From assembly GCF_023715365.1 (NCBI RefSeq), contig NZ_JAMBNZ010000004.1, positions 62,001 to 126,000 on the forward strand: a stretch of DNA of 64,000 nt. The letters are read 5' to 3'. The position numbers and the translations under genes were made by a program. Shown in pieces: positions 18,305 to 26,151 of this stretch. Every line of letters starts with the position of its first letter. The stretch's first letter is position 1. The DNA comes from Georgenia satyanarayanai. GTDB lineage: Bacteria; Actinomycetota; Actinomycetes; Actinomycetales; Actinomycetaceae. Below the pieces are notes generated by a model that was given only the letters and a program-made list of their open reading frames with translations, made no database searches and was not told where the DNA came from.

Positions 18305-19741
18305 TCACACGGCGAAGAAGACGTACCTGACGGCGAGCAGTGCCGCGACGAGGTAGAGCACCGGGTGGACCTTGCGCAGTCCACCGGTGAGCGCCTTGAT
18401 CGCGCAGTAGCTGATCACCCCGAGGCTCACGCCGTTGGCGATGGAGAACGTCAGCGGCATGGCGATGATCGCGAGGAACGAGGGCACTCCCTCGGAGATC
18501 TCGTCCCACTCGATGTGCCGGATCCCGTCCATCATCATGGCGCCGACGAGGATGAGCGCGGGCGCCGTCGCCGCTCCGGGGATGGCCCCGGTCAACGGCC
18601 ACAGGAACATCGCCGCGGCGAACAGCAACCCGGTGACGGTCGAGGTGACGCCGGTCCGACCGCCGTCCTGGATGCCTGAGGCGCTCTCCACGTAGGTGCC
18701 GGTGGTCGAGGTCCCCATGAAGGCGCCGAACATCGTCGCCACCCCGTCCATGGCGAAGGTCGTCTTCGCGCGGGGCATGTCGCCGCGCTCGTCGAGGTAG
18801 CCCATCTTCTGGGTGAGGCCGGTGAGCGTGCCCGTCGCGTCGAAGAAGTCGACGAAGAAGAAGGTGAAGACGACGGTGAACAGTCCCAGACCGAGGGCCC
18901 CGGCGAGGTCGAGCTGACCGACCAGCTCGGAGGGCCAGACCGGCATGGCCACGAGCCCGTCGGTGAACCCTGGGAAGGCGCGGAGCCCACCGTCCTCACC
19001 ACCCCCGTAGACCTGGGCGCTCGTGACGATCGCCAGGACCGAGCTCGCAAGGATGCCCCAGAGCAGCGCCCCCTTGACCTTGAGCTGGAGCAGGACGGCA
19101 GTGACGAGCAGTCCCACGATCGCGACCCAGGCTGTCGGGGCACTGAGGTCACCGAGCGTCACCAGGGTCGCCTCGTCCGTCACGACGATGCCGGCGCTCC
19201 GCAGACCAAGGAAAGCCAGGAACGTCCCGATACCCGCCATGATGGCGAACTTCAGGCTCTGCGGGATCGCCATGACGATGGCCCGACGGGCACCGACCAC
19301 GCTGAGGACGACGAACAGCACCCCGGAGATGAAGACCGCGCCCAGCGCCGTGCGCCACGGCACGCCCATCCCCAGGACGACGGTGTAGGAGAAGAAGGCG
19401 TTCAGGCCCATTCCCGGCGCCTGGGCGAAGGGGTAACGCGCGATGAGCCCCATCACCAGGCAACCCACACAACCCGCGATCGCCGTCGTCATGAGGATCT
19501 GGACCGGCGCATTGGGCACGTCGATGGCGACGCCGAGCACCTGGGGGTTGACGACGATGATGTAGCTCATGGTCAAGAAGGTCACGATCCCGGCGCGGAC
19601 CTCCCGGGGGAAGGTCGAGCCGGCAGCCGTGACCCCGAAGAAGCGGTCGAGCGCCCCCTTGACACCTCGTCCGGTCGAGCCAGGGCCAGGCGCCTGGACC
19701 CGCGTCTCGTCAGCGCGGCTGTTCTCCTTGGTCGTGCTCAT
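18305..19741 (-). CDS. AzgA-type NCS2 purine permease
   Basis: A 478-residue hypoxanthine/guanine/adenine permease of the COG2252 (AzgA/PbuG/GhxP) branch of NCS2. It begins LDRFFGVTAAGSTFPREVRAGIVTFLTMSYIIVVNP in family style and contains APGMGLNAFFSYTVV and the FVDFFDATGTL and GTSTTGTYVESASGI signatures of purine transporters. About 12-14 membrane helices are visible. It is downstream of guanine deaminase and overlaps it by ATGA, so uptake and the first catabolic step are made together. Guanine or hypoxanthine is the likely cargo. Only a weak hairpin follows at 18268-18289. Confidence 0.92.
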   Translation of the reverse strand: MSTTKENSRADETRVQAPGPGSTGRGVKGALDRFFGVTAAGSTFPREVRAGIVTFLTMSYIIVVNPQVLGVAIDVPNAPVQILMTTAIAGCVGCLVMGLIARYPFAQAPGMGLNAFFSYTVVLGMGVPWRTALGAVFISGVLFVVLSVVGARRAIVMAIPQSLKFAIMAGIGTFLAFLGLRSAGIVVTDEATLVTLGDLSAPTAWVAIVGLLVTAVLLQLKVKGALLWGILASSVLAIVTSAQVYGGGEDGGLRAFPGFTDGLVAMPVWPSELVGQLDLAGALGLGLFTVVFTFFFVDFFDATGTLTGLTQKMGYLDERGDMPRAKTTFAMDGVATMFGAFMGTSTTGTYVESASGIQDGGRTGVTSTVTGLLFAAAMFLWPLTGAIPGAATAPALILVGAMMMDGIRHIEWDEISEGVPSFLAIIAMPLTFSIANGVSLGVISYCAIKALTGGLRKVHPVLYLVAALLAVRYVFFAV

Positions 19742-21063
19742 GGTGCCTCCTGTGGTGTTGTCACGCCGGCCGTCGTTGGCCGGGCGCGGAACGCTTCGTG
19801 CCCGCCCACCCAGACACCGGCGATGTCAGCGGGCGAACCGAGGGCAAAGATCTTGGCGAGGGCGTCGGTCGGGTCGGTGGCGTGACGCATCGTCATGGCC
19901 AGCGTCCCGTCCGGCCGCGGCCGGACCCATACGGCATCGAACTGCCTGCCGGGTGAGAGGTCTCCGACGTCCTGTCCCATCCCGAGCGCGAGCGCGCCCG
20001 AACGGGTGGCGAGGTGGAGGAGGTCCGCGGTGGCGAGCGGCGCTCCCTCGCCACCGAGGAGCTGCTGCACGAAGTAGGCCTGGAGGCCCTCCTTGAGGAG
20101 GCAGAAGCCGGTGCCGGCACCGACGTCCGAGCCCAGTGCCACCCGCACGCCCGCATCGAGGTGCCGGCGCAGCGGGAAGAGCCCGCTGCCGAGGGCCGAG
20201 TTGGACGACGGGCAGTGGGCGACGGCGCAGCCCGCACCGGCGAGCACGTCCAGCTCCCGGTCGGTCGGGTGGACGTTGTGCGCGAAGACGGAGCGCTCGG
20301 TCGCCAGTCCGTGCCGTGCGTAGGTGTCGAGGTAGTCGATCGACGTGGGGAAGAGTCGGGCGACCTCGGCGACCTCGGCCGGGTTCTCGTTGAGGTGACT
20401 GGTGAACCACCGGTCCTCGGTGAGCAGCTCGGCACAGACCTCGAGCATCTCCTCGGTCGTCGACAGGGAGAAGCGGGGGGTGACGGCGTAGCGCAGTCGG
20501 CCGCGGCCGTGCCAGCGCCGCGCCAGTGCCTCGCTCGCCTCCAGGGCAGCGGCGGGGCTCTGGAGCAGCTCCCCGCGCAGGATCCGGTCGCTGAGCACCA
20601 TGCCGGAGGTGATCCGTTGCCCCGTCGTCACCGCCTCGGCGAAGAGGGCGTCCATGGCCCCGGCGAAGTGCGAGCCGAAGACGAGTGCCGTCGTCGTCCC
20701 CGATCCGAGGAGCCCGCCGAGGAAGTCACGGGCGACGCCGCGCGCGTAGCCCTGGTCTGCCAGGCGGGCCTCCTCCGGCAGCGCGCACTCCCGCAGCCAG
20801 TCGAGCAGCGTCATCCCCAGGCCACCGATGACGCGCACCTGCGGGTAGTGGACGTGGGTGTCGACGAAGCCGGGGAGCAGCACACCGTCCCGGAGGTCGA
20901 GGACCTCCTCCTGCGGGTACGCCGCCCGTGCGCTCGGGACATCGGTCCGCGCGAGGATGGTGCCGTTGCGCACCACCAGCGCGACGTCCTCCCCGGAGCG
21001 CAGCCCGTCGGGGTCCCCGAGCGTCCCCGGTGTGTCCAGCACGGTGGCACGGATGATCGTCAT
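19738..21063 (-). CDS. guaD: Guanine deaminase
   Basis: A 441-residue amidohydrolase that converts guanine to xanthine and ammonia, feeding the XdhAB enzyme next door. Family marks are PGFVDTHVHYPQVRVIGG (HxH zinc pair and substrate loop), TTALVFGSHF, FTSHLNENPAEV, VAHCPSSNSALGSGLFPL and the zinc Asp in LGSDVGAGTGFC. The PQ after the HxH pair and the PSSNSALGSG stretch separate guanine deaminases from other members. A GAGGGAATGAGTG stretch precedes the ATG. First gene of an operon with the AzgA permease, expressed from a promoter and leader that mirror those of xdhA, so the two purine operons are probably co-regulated. Confidence 0.95.
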   Translation of the reverse strand: MTIIRATVLDTPGTLGDPDGLRSGEDVALVVRNGTILARTDVPSARAAYPQEEVLDLRDGVLLPGFVDTHVHYPQVRVIGGLGMTLLDWLRECALPEEARLADQGYARGVARDFLGGLLGSGTTTALVFGSHFAGAMDALFAEAVTTGQRITSGMVLSDRILRGELLQSPAAALEASEALARRWHGRGRLRYAVTPRFSLSTTEEMLEVCAELLTEDRWFTSHLNENPAEVAEVARLFPTSIDYLDTYARHGLATERSVFAHNVHPTDRELDVLAGAGCAVAHCPSSNSALGSGLFPLRRHLDAGVRVALGSDVGAGTGFCLLKEGLQAYFVQQLLGGEGAPLATADLLHLATRSGALALGMGQDVGDLSPGRQFDAVWVRPRPDGTLAMTMRHATDPTDALAKIFALGSPADIAGVWVGGHEAFRARPTTAGVTTPQEAP

Positions 21064-21104
21064 GGCGCACTCATTCCCTCGCCAGCCTCACAGCGACATT
21101 GCTG

Positions 21105-21134
21105 CTGTCTGCGCGGTCTGGACCGCGCAGACAG
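21105..21134 (-). terminator. 14-bp hairpin between the guaD leader and start codon
   Basis: Perfect arms 21105-21118 and 21121-21134 with a 2-nt centre. The 5' arm in the RNA begins with the CTG that ends the conserved leader block, and the hairpin ends about 40 nt before the guaD start. It could be an attenuator or a block on translation initiation. No U-run follows. A much weaker hairpin (18089-18099) occupies the same place before xdhA. Confidence 0.5.
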
Positions 21135-21191
21135 AGGCATGGTTTTCGCGAGCGCGTGCGCCGGGTCGTGAGGTTATCCATGCCGAACGAC
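21132..21191 (-). ncRNA. Conserved foldable 5' leader of guaD (candidate riboswitch, copy B)
   Basis: Same architecture as the xdhA leader: GTCGTTCGGCATGG (21178-21191), a 35-nt loop with ATAACCT, CCCGG, an inner GCGCACGCGC hairpin and AAAA, then CCATGCCTCTG (21132-21142). The outer blocks are identical to copy A over 14 and 15 nt, while the inner hairpin differs in sequence but keeps the ability to pair, as expected of a structured RNA. It begins about 10 nt after the predicted start of transcription. Confidence 0.55.
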
Positions 21192-21207
21192 GACCGCGGC
21201 GTACCGC

Positions 21208-21236
21208 ACACTATCGGCACCCGGGCGGCCCGGCAA
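21208..21236 (-). promoter_or_regulatory. guaD promoter
   Basis: On the reverse strand TTGCCG (21231-21236), 17-nt spacer, TAGTGT (21208-21213). Identical in boxes and spacing to the xdhA promoter. Confidence 0.65.
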
Positions 21237-21254
21237 CCGTTTCGAAAGCCGAGT

Positions 21255-21267
21255 TCCACATTGTGGA
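21255..21267. promoter_or_regulatory. Palindrome upstream of the guaD promoter
   Basis: TCCACA-T-TGTGGA, a perfect interrupted palindrome about 19 nt upstream of the -35, a position suited to an activator. A second palindrome TTTCGAAA (21240-21247) lies between it and the -35. Neither is found before xdhA, so they may set guaD-specific control. Confidence 0.35.
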
Positions 21268-21289
21268 TCGGCATCAGTGAGCCGCGACC

Positions 21290-21313
21290 GAGCCGCCCTG
21301 ACGCCCCCGGCTC
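21290..21313 (-). terminator. Weak terminator hairpin after lysA
   Basis: Six-base arms GAGCCG/CGGCTC (21290-21295 and 21308-21313) with a 12-nt loop, overlapping the lysA stop codon. Only moderately stable. Confidence 0.35.
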
Positions 21314-22682
21314 AGCCCATCTCGAGCGCGAGGAGGTCGTCCTCGGTCTCCGGGCGGACGATGAACCGTGCCTTCCCGGCGCCCACCGCCAGGACACCCG
21401 GCCGCGGCAGCAGGTTGTAGTTCGAGGCCATCGAGCGCCCGTAGGCGCCCGTGGCGGGTACGGCGAGCAGGTCACCGGCCGTGACGTCGTCGGGGAGGAG
21501 GACGTCACGCACGACGACGTCGCCGCTCTCGCAGTGCTTGCCGACGACGCGGGAGACGACGGCGGGCGCCTCGCTGCGGCGGCTCGCGACGGCGGCGGTG
21601 TAGGCGGCGTCGTAGAGGGCGGTGCGGATGTTGTCGCTCATCCCGCCGTCGACGGAGACGTACCGGCGTTCGGTGCCGTCCTCCGTCGTCACCGGCTTGA
21701 CCGTGCCGACACGGTAGAGGGTGAGGCCGGCCGGACCGACGACGGCGCGTCCCGGCTCGACCGACACGCGCGGCGGAGGGGTGGCGAGCTCGGCGGACAC
21801 GCGGCGCACGACGTCGGCGAGCGCGGGGGCGATCTGCGCGGGCGTGGGCGGGAGGTCCGCGCCCGTGTAGGAGATGCCGTAGCCGCCGCCGAGGTCGACC
21901 TCGGGCATGAGCGTGCCGGTCTGCGCGGCGACCTCGGCGCGCAGGCGCAGCAGGGCGCCGGCGGCGACCTCGAAGCCGGACAGGTCGAGGATCTGGGAGC
22001 CGATGTGGGAGTGCAGCCCCAGGAGCACGAGCTCGGGGCGTGCGAGGACGGCGTCGACGGCGGCGCGCGCTGCACCGCTCGTGAGCGACAGGCCGAACTT
22101 CTGGTCCTCGTGGGCGGTGGCGATGAAGTCGTGGCCGCCGGCGTGCACGCCGGTGGTGACGCGCACCATGACGGGCGCGGGCAGGTCGAGCCGCCCGGCG
22201 AGGTCGGCAAGGTGCTCGATCTCGCCGAGCGAGTCGACGACGATGCGGCCCACCCCGGCCCGCAGCGCCCGCTCGAGCTCGGCGGTCGACTTGTTGTTGC
22301 CGTGCAGCGCGATCGCCTCACCCGGCACCCCGGCCCGAAGCGCCACGGCGAGCTCACCGCCCGTGGACACGTCCACGTGCATGCCCTCCTCGTGCACCCA
22401 GCGGTCGACGGCCACCGAGGCGAAGGCCTTGCTCGCGTAGTAGACGTCCGCGCCGGCGAGGTCGGCGAAGGCCTCGGCGAAGGCGGTGACGAAGGCGCGG
22501 GCCCGACCGCGCAGGTCCGCCTCGTCGAGGACGTAGACGGGGGTGCGGTGCTCGGCGGCGATGTCACGCACGTCCAGGCCGCCGACCTCGAGGCTGCCCT
22601 CGGCGGTGCGGCGGACCGAGCCCGACCACGGGGTGCGGGGGTCCGCGGCGGACGGCTCGGGCGCCGTCGTCGGGGCGCTCAC
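21312..22682 (-). CDS. lysA: Diaminopimelate decarboxylase
   Basis: A 456-residue PLP enzyme that converts meso-diaminopimelate to lysine and CO2. Marks are YYASKAFAS with the Schiff-base lysine, LGLHSHIGSQI, DLGGGYGISYT for the PLP phosphate, and KHCESGDVV near the C-terminus with the active-site Cys/Glu. The GTG at 22682 overlaps the argS stop codon (ATGTGA), so it is coupled to argS in the argS-lysA order known from corynebacteria and other actinobacteria. The homoserine/threonine genes that often follow are missing; the purine island begins instead. Confidence 0.96.
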   Translation of the reverse strand: MSAPTTAPEPSAADPRTPWSGSVRRTAEGSLEVGGLDVRDIAAEHRTPVYVLDEADLRGRARAFVTAFAEAFADLAGADVYYASKAFASVAVDRWVHEEGMHVDVSTGGELAVALRAGVPGEAIALHGNNKSTAELERALRAGVGRIVVDSLGEIEHLADLAGRLDLPAPVMVRVTTGVHAGGHDFIATAHEDQKFGLSLTSGAARAAVDAVLARPELVLLGLHSHIGSQILDLSGFEVAAGALLRLRAEVAAQTGTLMPEVDLGGGYGISYTGADLPPTPAQIAPALADVVRRVSAELATPPPRVSVEPGRAVVGPAGLTLYRVGTVKPVTTEDGTERRYVSVDGGMSDNIRTALYDAAYTAAVASRRSEAPAVVSRVVGKHCESGDVVVRDVLLPDDVTAGDLLAVPATGAYGRSMASNYNLLPRPGVLAVGAGKARFIVRPETEDDLLALEMG

Positions 22683-24328
22683 ATGCGTTCCGGGGCCGAG
22701 ACGCCGAGGAGGCGCAGGCCGTTGGCGATGACCTGGCCGGTGGCGTCGTTGAGCCACAGGCGGGTGCGGTGGACGTCCTCGACCGGGTCCTCCCCGCGCG
22801 GGGAGACCCGGCTCTGGTCGTACCAGCGGTGGTAGGCCGCGGCGAGGTCCTCCAGGTAGCGGGCCACGCGGTGCGGCTCGCGCAGCCGGGCGGCGCGGGC
22901 CACCAGCTCGGGGAAGCCGGCGAGGTGCCCGAGCAGGACGCTGTCCGCCTCGCTGCCGATGAGCGTGGGGTCGAAGGCGTCCTCGCGACGCACGCCGTGC
23001 TGCTCCGCGTTGCGGCTGACGTTGCGGATGCGCGCGTGCGCGTACTGGACGTAGTAGACGGGGTTGTCCATGTTCTTCTCGCGCAGCTTCTCCCCGTCCA
23101 GGCTCAGCGGGGAGTCGGCGGGGAAGCGCGCGAGCGTGTAGCGGACCGGGTCGGTGCCGATCCACCCGATGAGGTCGCTCAGCTCGATGATGTTGCCGGC
23201 GCGCTTGCTCAGCCGCGCCCCGGCGACGGACACGAGCTGGCCGATGAGGACCTCGATGTTGACCTCGGGGTCGTCGCCCGCGCAGGCGGCGATCGCCTTG
23301 AGCCGGTTGACGTAGCCGTGGTGGTCGGCGCCCAGGAGGTAGATCTTCTCGGGGAAGCCACGGTCCTTCTTCGACAGGTAGTACGCGGCGTCCGCGGCGA
23401 AGTACGTGGGGGTGCCGTCGGCGCGGACGAGGACACGGTCCTTGTCGTCACCGAAGTCGGTGGTGCGCAGCCAGACGGCGCCGTCGGCGTCGAAGACGTG
23501 CCCCTGCTCGCGCAGGCGGGCGACGGCGGTCTCGACGGCGCCGCTGCCGTGCAGCTCGCGCTCGGAGAAGTAGACGTCGAAGTGGACCTCGAACTCGGCG
23601 AGGACCTGCTGGATCTCGCCCAGCTGGAGCCGGTAGCCGGTCTCCCGGGCGACGGCGACGGCCTCGTCCTCGGGCAGCTGGAGAAGGTCGGGGCGCTGGG
23701 CGAGGACCTTCTGGGCGAGCTGGGTGACGTACTCACCGCGGTACCCGCCCTCGGGCACCTCGGTGCCGGCGGCCCGGGCGAGGACCGAGGCACCGAACTT
23801 GTCCATCTGGGCACCGGCGTCGTTGATGTAGTACTCCGGCGTCACGTCGGCACCGGAGGCGCGGAGCAGCCGGACGAGGGCGTCACCGAGCGCCGCCCAC
23901 CGGGTGTGGCCGATGTGGAGGGGGCCGGTCGGGTTGGCCGAGACGAACTCGAGGTTGACGACGTGGCCCGCGAGCGCCTCGTTGCGGCCGTAGGCCTCCG
24001 CCGTCTCGACGATCGAGCGGGCGAGCTCACCGGCGGCACCGGCCTCCAGGCGGATGTTGAGGAAGCCGGGGCCCGCCACGGAGGCCTCCGCGACACCCGC
24101 GGCGCCGCCGAGGCGCTCGGCGAGCATCTCGGCGAGAGCACGGGGGTTGGTGCCGGCCTTCTTCGCCAGCTGCATCGCGACGTTCGTCGCCCAGTCCCCG
24201 TGCTCCCGCTGTCGCGGCCGCTCGACCTTGACCTCGCCGATCTCCTCGGCGGAGAGGGCCAGGGTGCCGTCGGCGACGGCGTCGAGGAGGCAGGAGCGGA
24301 TGAGCGCGGCGAGTTCGGTCGGAGTCAC
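22679..24328 (-). CDS. argS: Arginyl-tRNA synthetase
   Basis: A 549-residue class I synthetase that charges tRNA-Arg. It has the N-terminal Add-1 domain (VERPRQREHGDWATNVAMQ), the HIGH motif in SANPTGPLHIGHTRW, a Rossmann core (EYYINDAGAQMDKFG), LLGADHHGY, and a C-terminal DALR anticodon domain (YAHARIRNV). As in many ArgRS the KMSKS loop is degenerate (ARLSKRAGN). The GTG at 24328 is proposed as a leaderless start: TACCCT (24335-24340) lies six bases upstream and no ribosome-binding site is visible; a TTG five codons earlier is the only longer option. It forms an operon with lysA. Confidence 0.95.
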   Translation of the reverse strand: MTPTELAALIRSCLLDAVADGTLALSAEEIGEVKVERPRQREHGDWATNVAMQLAKKAGTNPRALAEMLAERLGGAAGVAEASVAGPGFLNIRLEAGAAGELARSIVETAEAYGRNEALAGHVVNLEFVSANPTGPLHIGHTRWAALGDALVRLLRASGADVTPEYYINDAGAQMDKFGASVLARAAGTEVPEGGYRGEYVTQLAQKVLAQRPDLLQLPEDEAVAVARETGYRLQLGEIQQVLAEFEVHFDVYFSERELHGSGAVETAVARLREQGHVFDADGAVWLRTTDFGDDKDRVLVRADGTPTYFAADAAYYLSKKDRGFPEKIYLLGADHHGYVNRLKAIAACAGDDPEVNIEVLIGQLVSVAGARLSKRAGNIIELSDLIGWIGTDPVRYTLARFPADSPLSLDGEKLREKNMDNPVYYVQYAHARIRNVSRNAEQHGVRREDAFDPTLIGSEADSVLLGHLAGFPELVARAARLREPHRVARYLEDLAAAYHRWYDQSRVSPRGEDPVEDVHRTRLWLNDATGQVIANGLRLLGVSAPERM

Positions 24329-24334
24329 CGAACC

Positions 24335-24340
24335 AGGGTA
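24335..24340 (-). promoter_or_regulatory. -10 box (TACCCT) for leaderless argS mRNA
   Basis: TACCCT ends six bases before the GTG of argS, which places the transcription start at or next to the start codon, a common actinobacterial arrangement. No clear -35 was seen. Confidence 0.45.
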
Positions 24341-24370
24341 CAAGTGCCGCGATCCCCTCCCGCCCGCGGA

Positions 24371-25255
24371 CTACAGCGGCAGGCTCGCGTAGAACTGGCT
24401 CACGTAGTCGGCGCTACCGGTGATCTCCAGGACGTGGCCGCGGTCGGTGGTCCAGATGTAGCGGCCGCGCTCGTCCTCGAGGAAGAAGGCCCAGAAGGTG
24501 CCAGTCTGGTTGGTGTAGGTGTCACCGGTGTCGACCTGCTCGCCGTCGACGGCCTCGACCATCTCGGCGGCGAAGGCGTCGGCGGCCCCGTTGTCGGGCC
24601 ACAGGCTCGCCCGCATCTCGATGGTCTCGTCGCCGCTGACGTAGCTGCCGCGGTAGGCCTCGACCGCGCCGCCCACACTGTCGTCGGGAGTGAAGCCCTC
24701 CTCGGAGAGCTCGAAGGTGAGGTCTCCGACGGAGACGGTCTCGTCGAGGTCGGCGAGCAGCTCGGAGGATGGCTCCTCGGTGGGCTCATCCGTCGTCGCG
24801 CTCGGCTCCGCCGTGGGCTTGTCGGTCGGCTCCTGCGTGGTGGCCGGCTCCGTGGGCTCCTCGGTCTGCTCGGGCGTGGTCGTCGCCTCCGCCGTCGGGG
24901 TCGGCGACGCCGCCGGGTCCTCGTCGTCCCCGCCCAGGAGCAGCGCCGCGGCGATGCCGCCGGCCACGAGGAGGACGACGACGGCGATGACGGCGGGCAG
25001 CACCCAGCGCGGGCGCCCGCCGTCGGGCTCGGGCTCCGGGTCCGGCTCGGTGGTGCTCGCGTCGGAGTAGATGGTGCGGCCGGGGTCGGGGGCCTGGCCG
25101 TAGCCCGCGGCCGGGTAGGCGGCGGTCGCGTCCGCGGGCTGGGTGTGCGGCGCGTCGTAGGGCGAGCGCGCGAAGCCCTCGCCCTCGTCGGGGGTGCGGG
25201 GGGCGTCGTCGTCGGACGGTTCGGGCGTCGGGCCCGTGGGCGGCTGCTGGCTCAT
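24371..25255 (-). CDS. Membrane-anchored Thr/Pro/Glu-rich protein, unknown function
   Basis: A 294-residue protein I do not recognise. A Pro/Asp-rich cytoplasmic N-terminus (about 80 residues) is followed by a transmembrane segment (RWVLPAVIAVVVLLVAGGIA, about 83-108) and a low-complexity Thr/Pro/Glu extracellular stalk. The globular C-terminal domain of about 125 residues (LADLDETVSVGDLTFELSEE to FYASLPL) has no motif I know. AAGGAG lies before the ATG. It stands alone between argS and the tRNA gene. The layout resembles many actinobacterial surface proteins with a stalked sensor or binding domain. Confidence 0.75.
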   Translation of the reverse strand: MSQQPPTGPTPEPSDDDAPRTPDEGEGFARSPYDAPHTQPADATAAYPAAGYGQAPDPGRTIYSDASTTEPDPEPEPDGGRPRWVLPAVIAVVVLLVAGGIAAALLLGGDDEDPAASPTPTAEATTTPEQTEEPTEPATTQEPTDKPTAEPSATTDEPTEEPSSELLADLDETVSVGDLTFELSEEGFTPDDSVGGAVEAYRGSYVSGDETIEMRASLWPDNGAADAFAAEMVEAVDGEQVDTGDTYTNQTGTFWAFFLEDERGRYIWTTDRGHVLEITGSADYVSQFYASLPL

Positions 25256-25342
25256 GTCGTCTCCTTCACGTCCGGCGCGGGTACGCCTGGGAAGTGCGGC
25301 GTCCACCCTAGGACCTCATCCTCCCCCTGTCGCCCCACGCCC

Positions 25343-25370
25343 GCCGGACGTGGCGGGCGCCACGTCCGGC
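25343..25370 (-). terminator. 12-bp hairpin between tRNA-Arg and the membrane protein gene
   Basis: Perfect 12-bp arms (25343-25354 and 25359-25370) with a GGGC loop. It lies upstream of both flanking genes and would stop leftward read-through from the TetR gene; a regulatory role is not excluded. Confidence 0.45.
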
Positions 25371-25417
25371 CGATGTCAGGATGGCCCGCCGCCCCTGATA
25401 GCATCGCCGAGCGTCGT

Positions 25418-25490
25418 GCCCCTGTAGCTCAGTGGATAGAGCGTCTGCCTCCGGAGCAGAAGGTCGCTGGTTCGAGTCCAGTCGGGGGCA
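25418..25490 (+). tRNA. tRNA-Arg (anticodon CCG)
   Basis: A 73-nt cloverleaf: acceptor GCCCCTG/CGGGGGC, D arm GCTC-AGTGGATA-GAGC, anticodon stem TCTGC/GCAGA with loop CTCCGGA (anticodon CCG, reads CGG), five-base variable loop AGGTC, and T arm GCTGG-TTCGAGT-CCAGT. The discriminator base is A and CCA is not encoded. A TAGCAT-like -10 is seen at 25399-25404. A small GC hairpin (25499-25512) follows and may terminate it. Confidence 0.95.
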
Positions 25491-25519
25491 CTCATGCTGC
25501 CCGGGGACGGGCGGCCCGG

Positions 25520-26110
25520 TCAGGCCGAGGGCCACCACATCGGCAGGCCGGACATGATCTCCCGCGAGCGTGTGGCGGAGTCGGTCGTGTCCTGCTCCGC
25601 CCACACCCCGACCGCCGCCGCACAGGCGGCGCCGACCATCTGCGCGGCCGTCCTCTCGTCGATGTCGATGACGCGCCCGCGCTCGGCGAGGCGGCGGTGC
25701 GCCTCCAGGGCCCGCTCGGCCATCGCGTCGGCGACGATGCGCTGGAACTGGTGGTCGCCGTCGCTGGCGAAGAGCCGCCGGTAGGAGGGACGGTTCCCGG
25801 CGACGTGGTCGAGCATCCCCGCGAGCGCGCCGCGGTACGTCTCGGTCACCTGGTCGATCTCGTCCGGCAGGCTGGCCACGTCGACCGAGGCGAGGTCGTT
25901 GATGAGCGAGGAGAACATGTAGGCCGCGAACTCCGCGACAGAGGAGAAGTGCTTGTAGAAGGTGGTCCGGTGGATCCCGGCCACCCGGCACAGCTCGGAG
26001 ACGTTGATCTCGCTGATCGACTGGTCCTCGAGGAGGGTGGTCATGGCGCGCTCCAGGAGCGCCAGCGTGCGCCGCGTGCGCGGGTCGGTGTGCGACTCGT
26101 GGAGGGTCAT
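25520..26110 (-). CDS. TetR-family transcriptional regulator
   Basis: A 196-residue regulator. The N-terminal helix-turn-helix (MTTLLEDQSISEINVSELCRVAGIHRTTFYKHFSS, split around residues 23-57) is typical TetR, with the YKHF end of the recognition helix. The C-terminal two-thirds is a helical ligand/dimer domain resembling TetR_C_33-type sequences. The ATG at 26110 is the first after upstream GC-rich non-coding DNA; no good ribosome-binding site is seen, so translation may be leaderless. The target is unknown: its neighbours, a tRNA and a phosphodiesterase gene, do not suggest one. Confidence 0.85.
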   Translation of the reverse strand: MTLHESHTDPRTRRTLALLERAMTTLLEDQSISEINVSELCRVAGIHRTTFYKHFSSVAEFAAYMFSSLINDLASVDVASLPDEIDQVTETYRGALAGMLDHVAGNRPSYRRLFASDGDHQFQRIVADAMAERALEAHRRLAERGRVIDIDERTAAQMVGAACAAAVGVWAEQDTTDSATRSREIMSGLPMWWPSA

Positions 26111-26151
26111 CGCCACATTGTGCCCCACCCCGACCCCCGGCAGGGGCCTGT

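Noticed and set aside
18089-21191. Classical guanine/adenine riboswitch
   Set aside because: The conserved core and loop-loop nucleotides of the purine aptamer are missing; the shared leader has a different sequence and layout.
25418-25490. tRNA-Arg as an integration site for a mobile element
   Set aside because: No integrase gene is nearby, and I did not find a second copy of the tRNA 3' end in the window.
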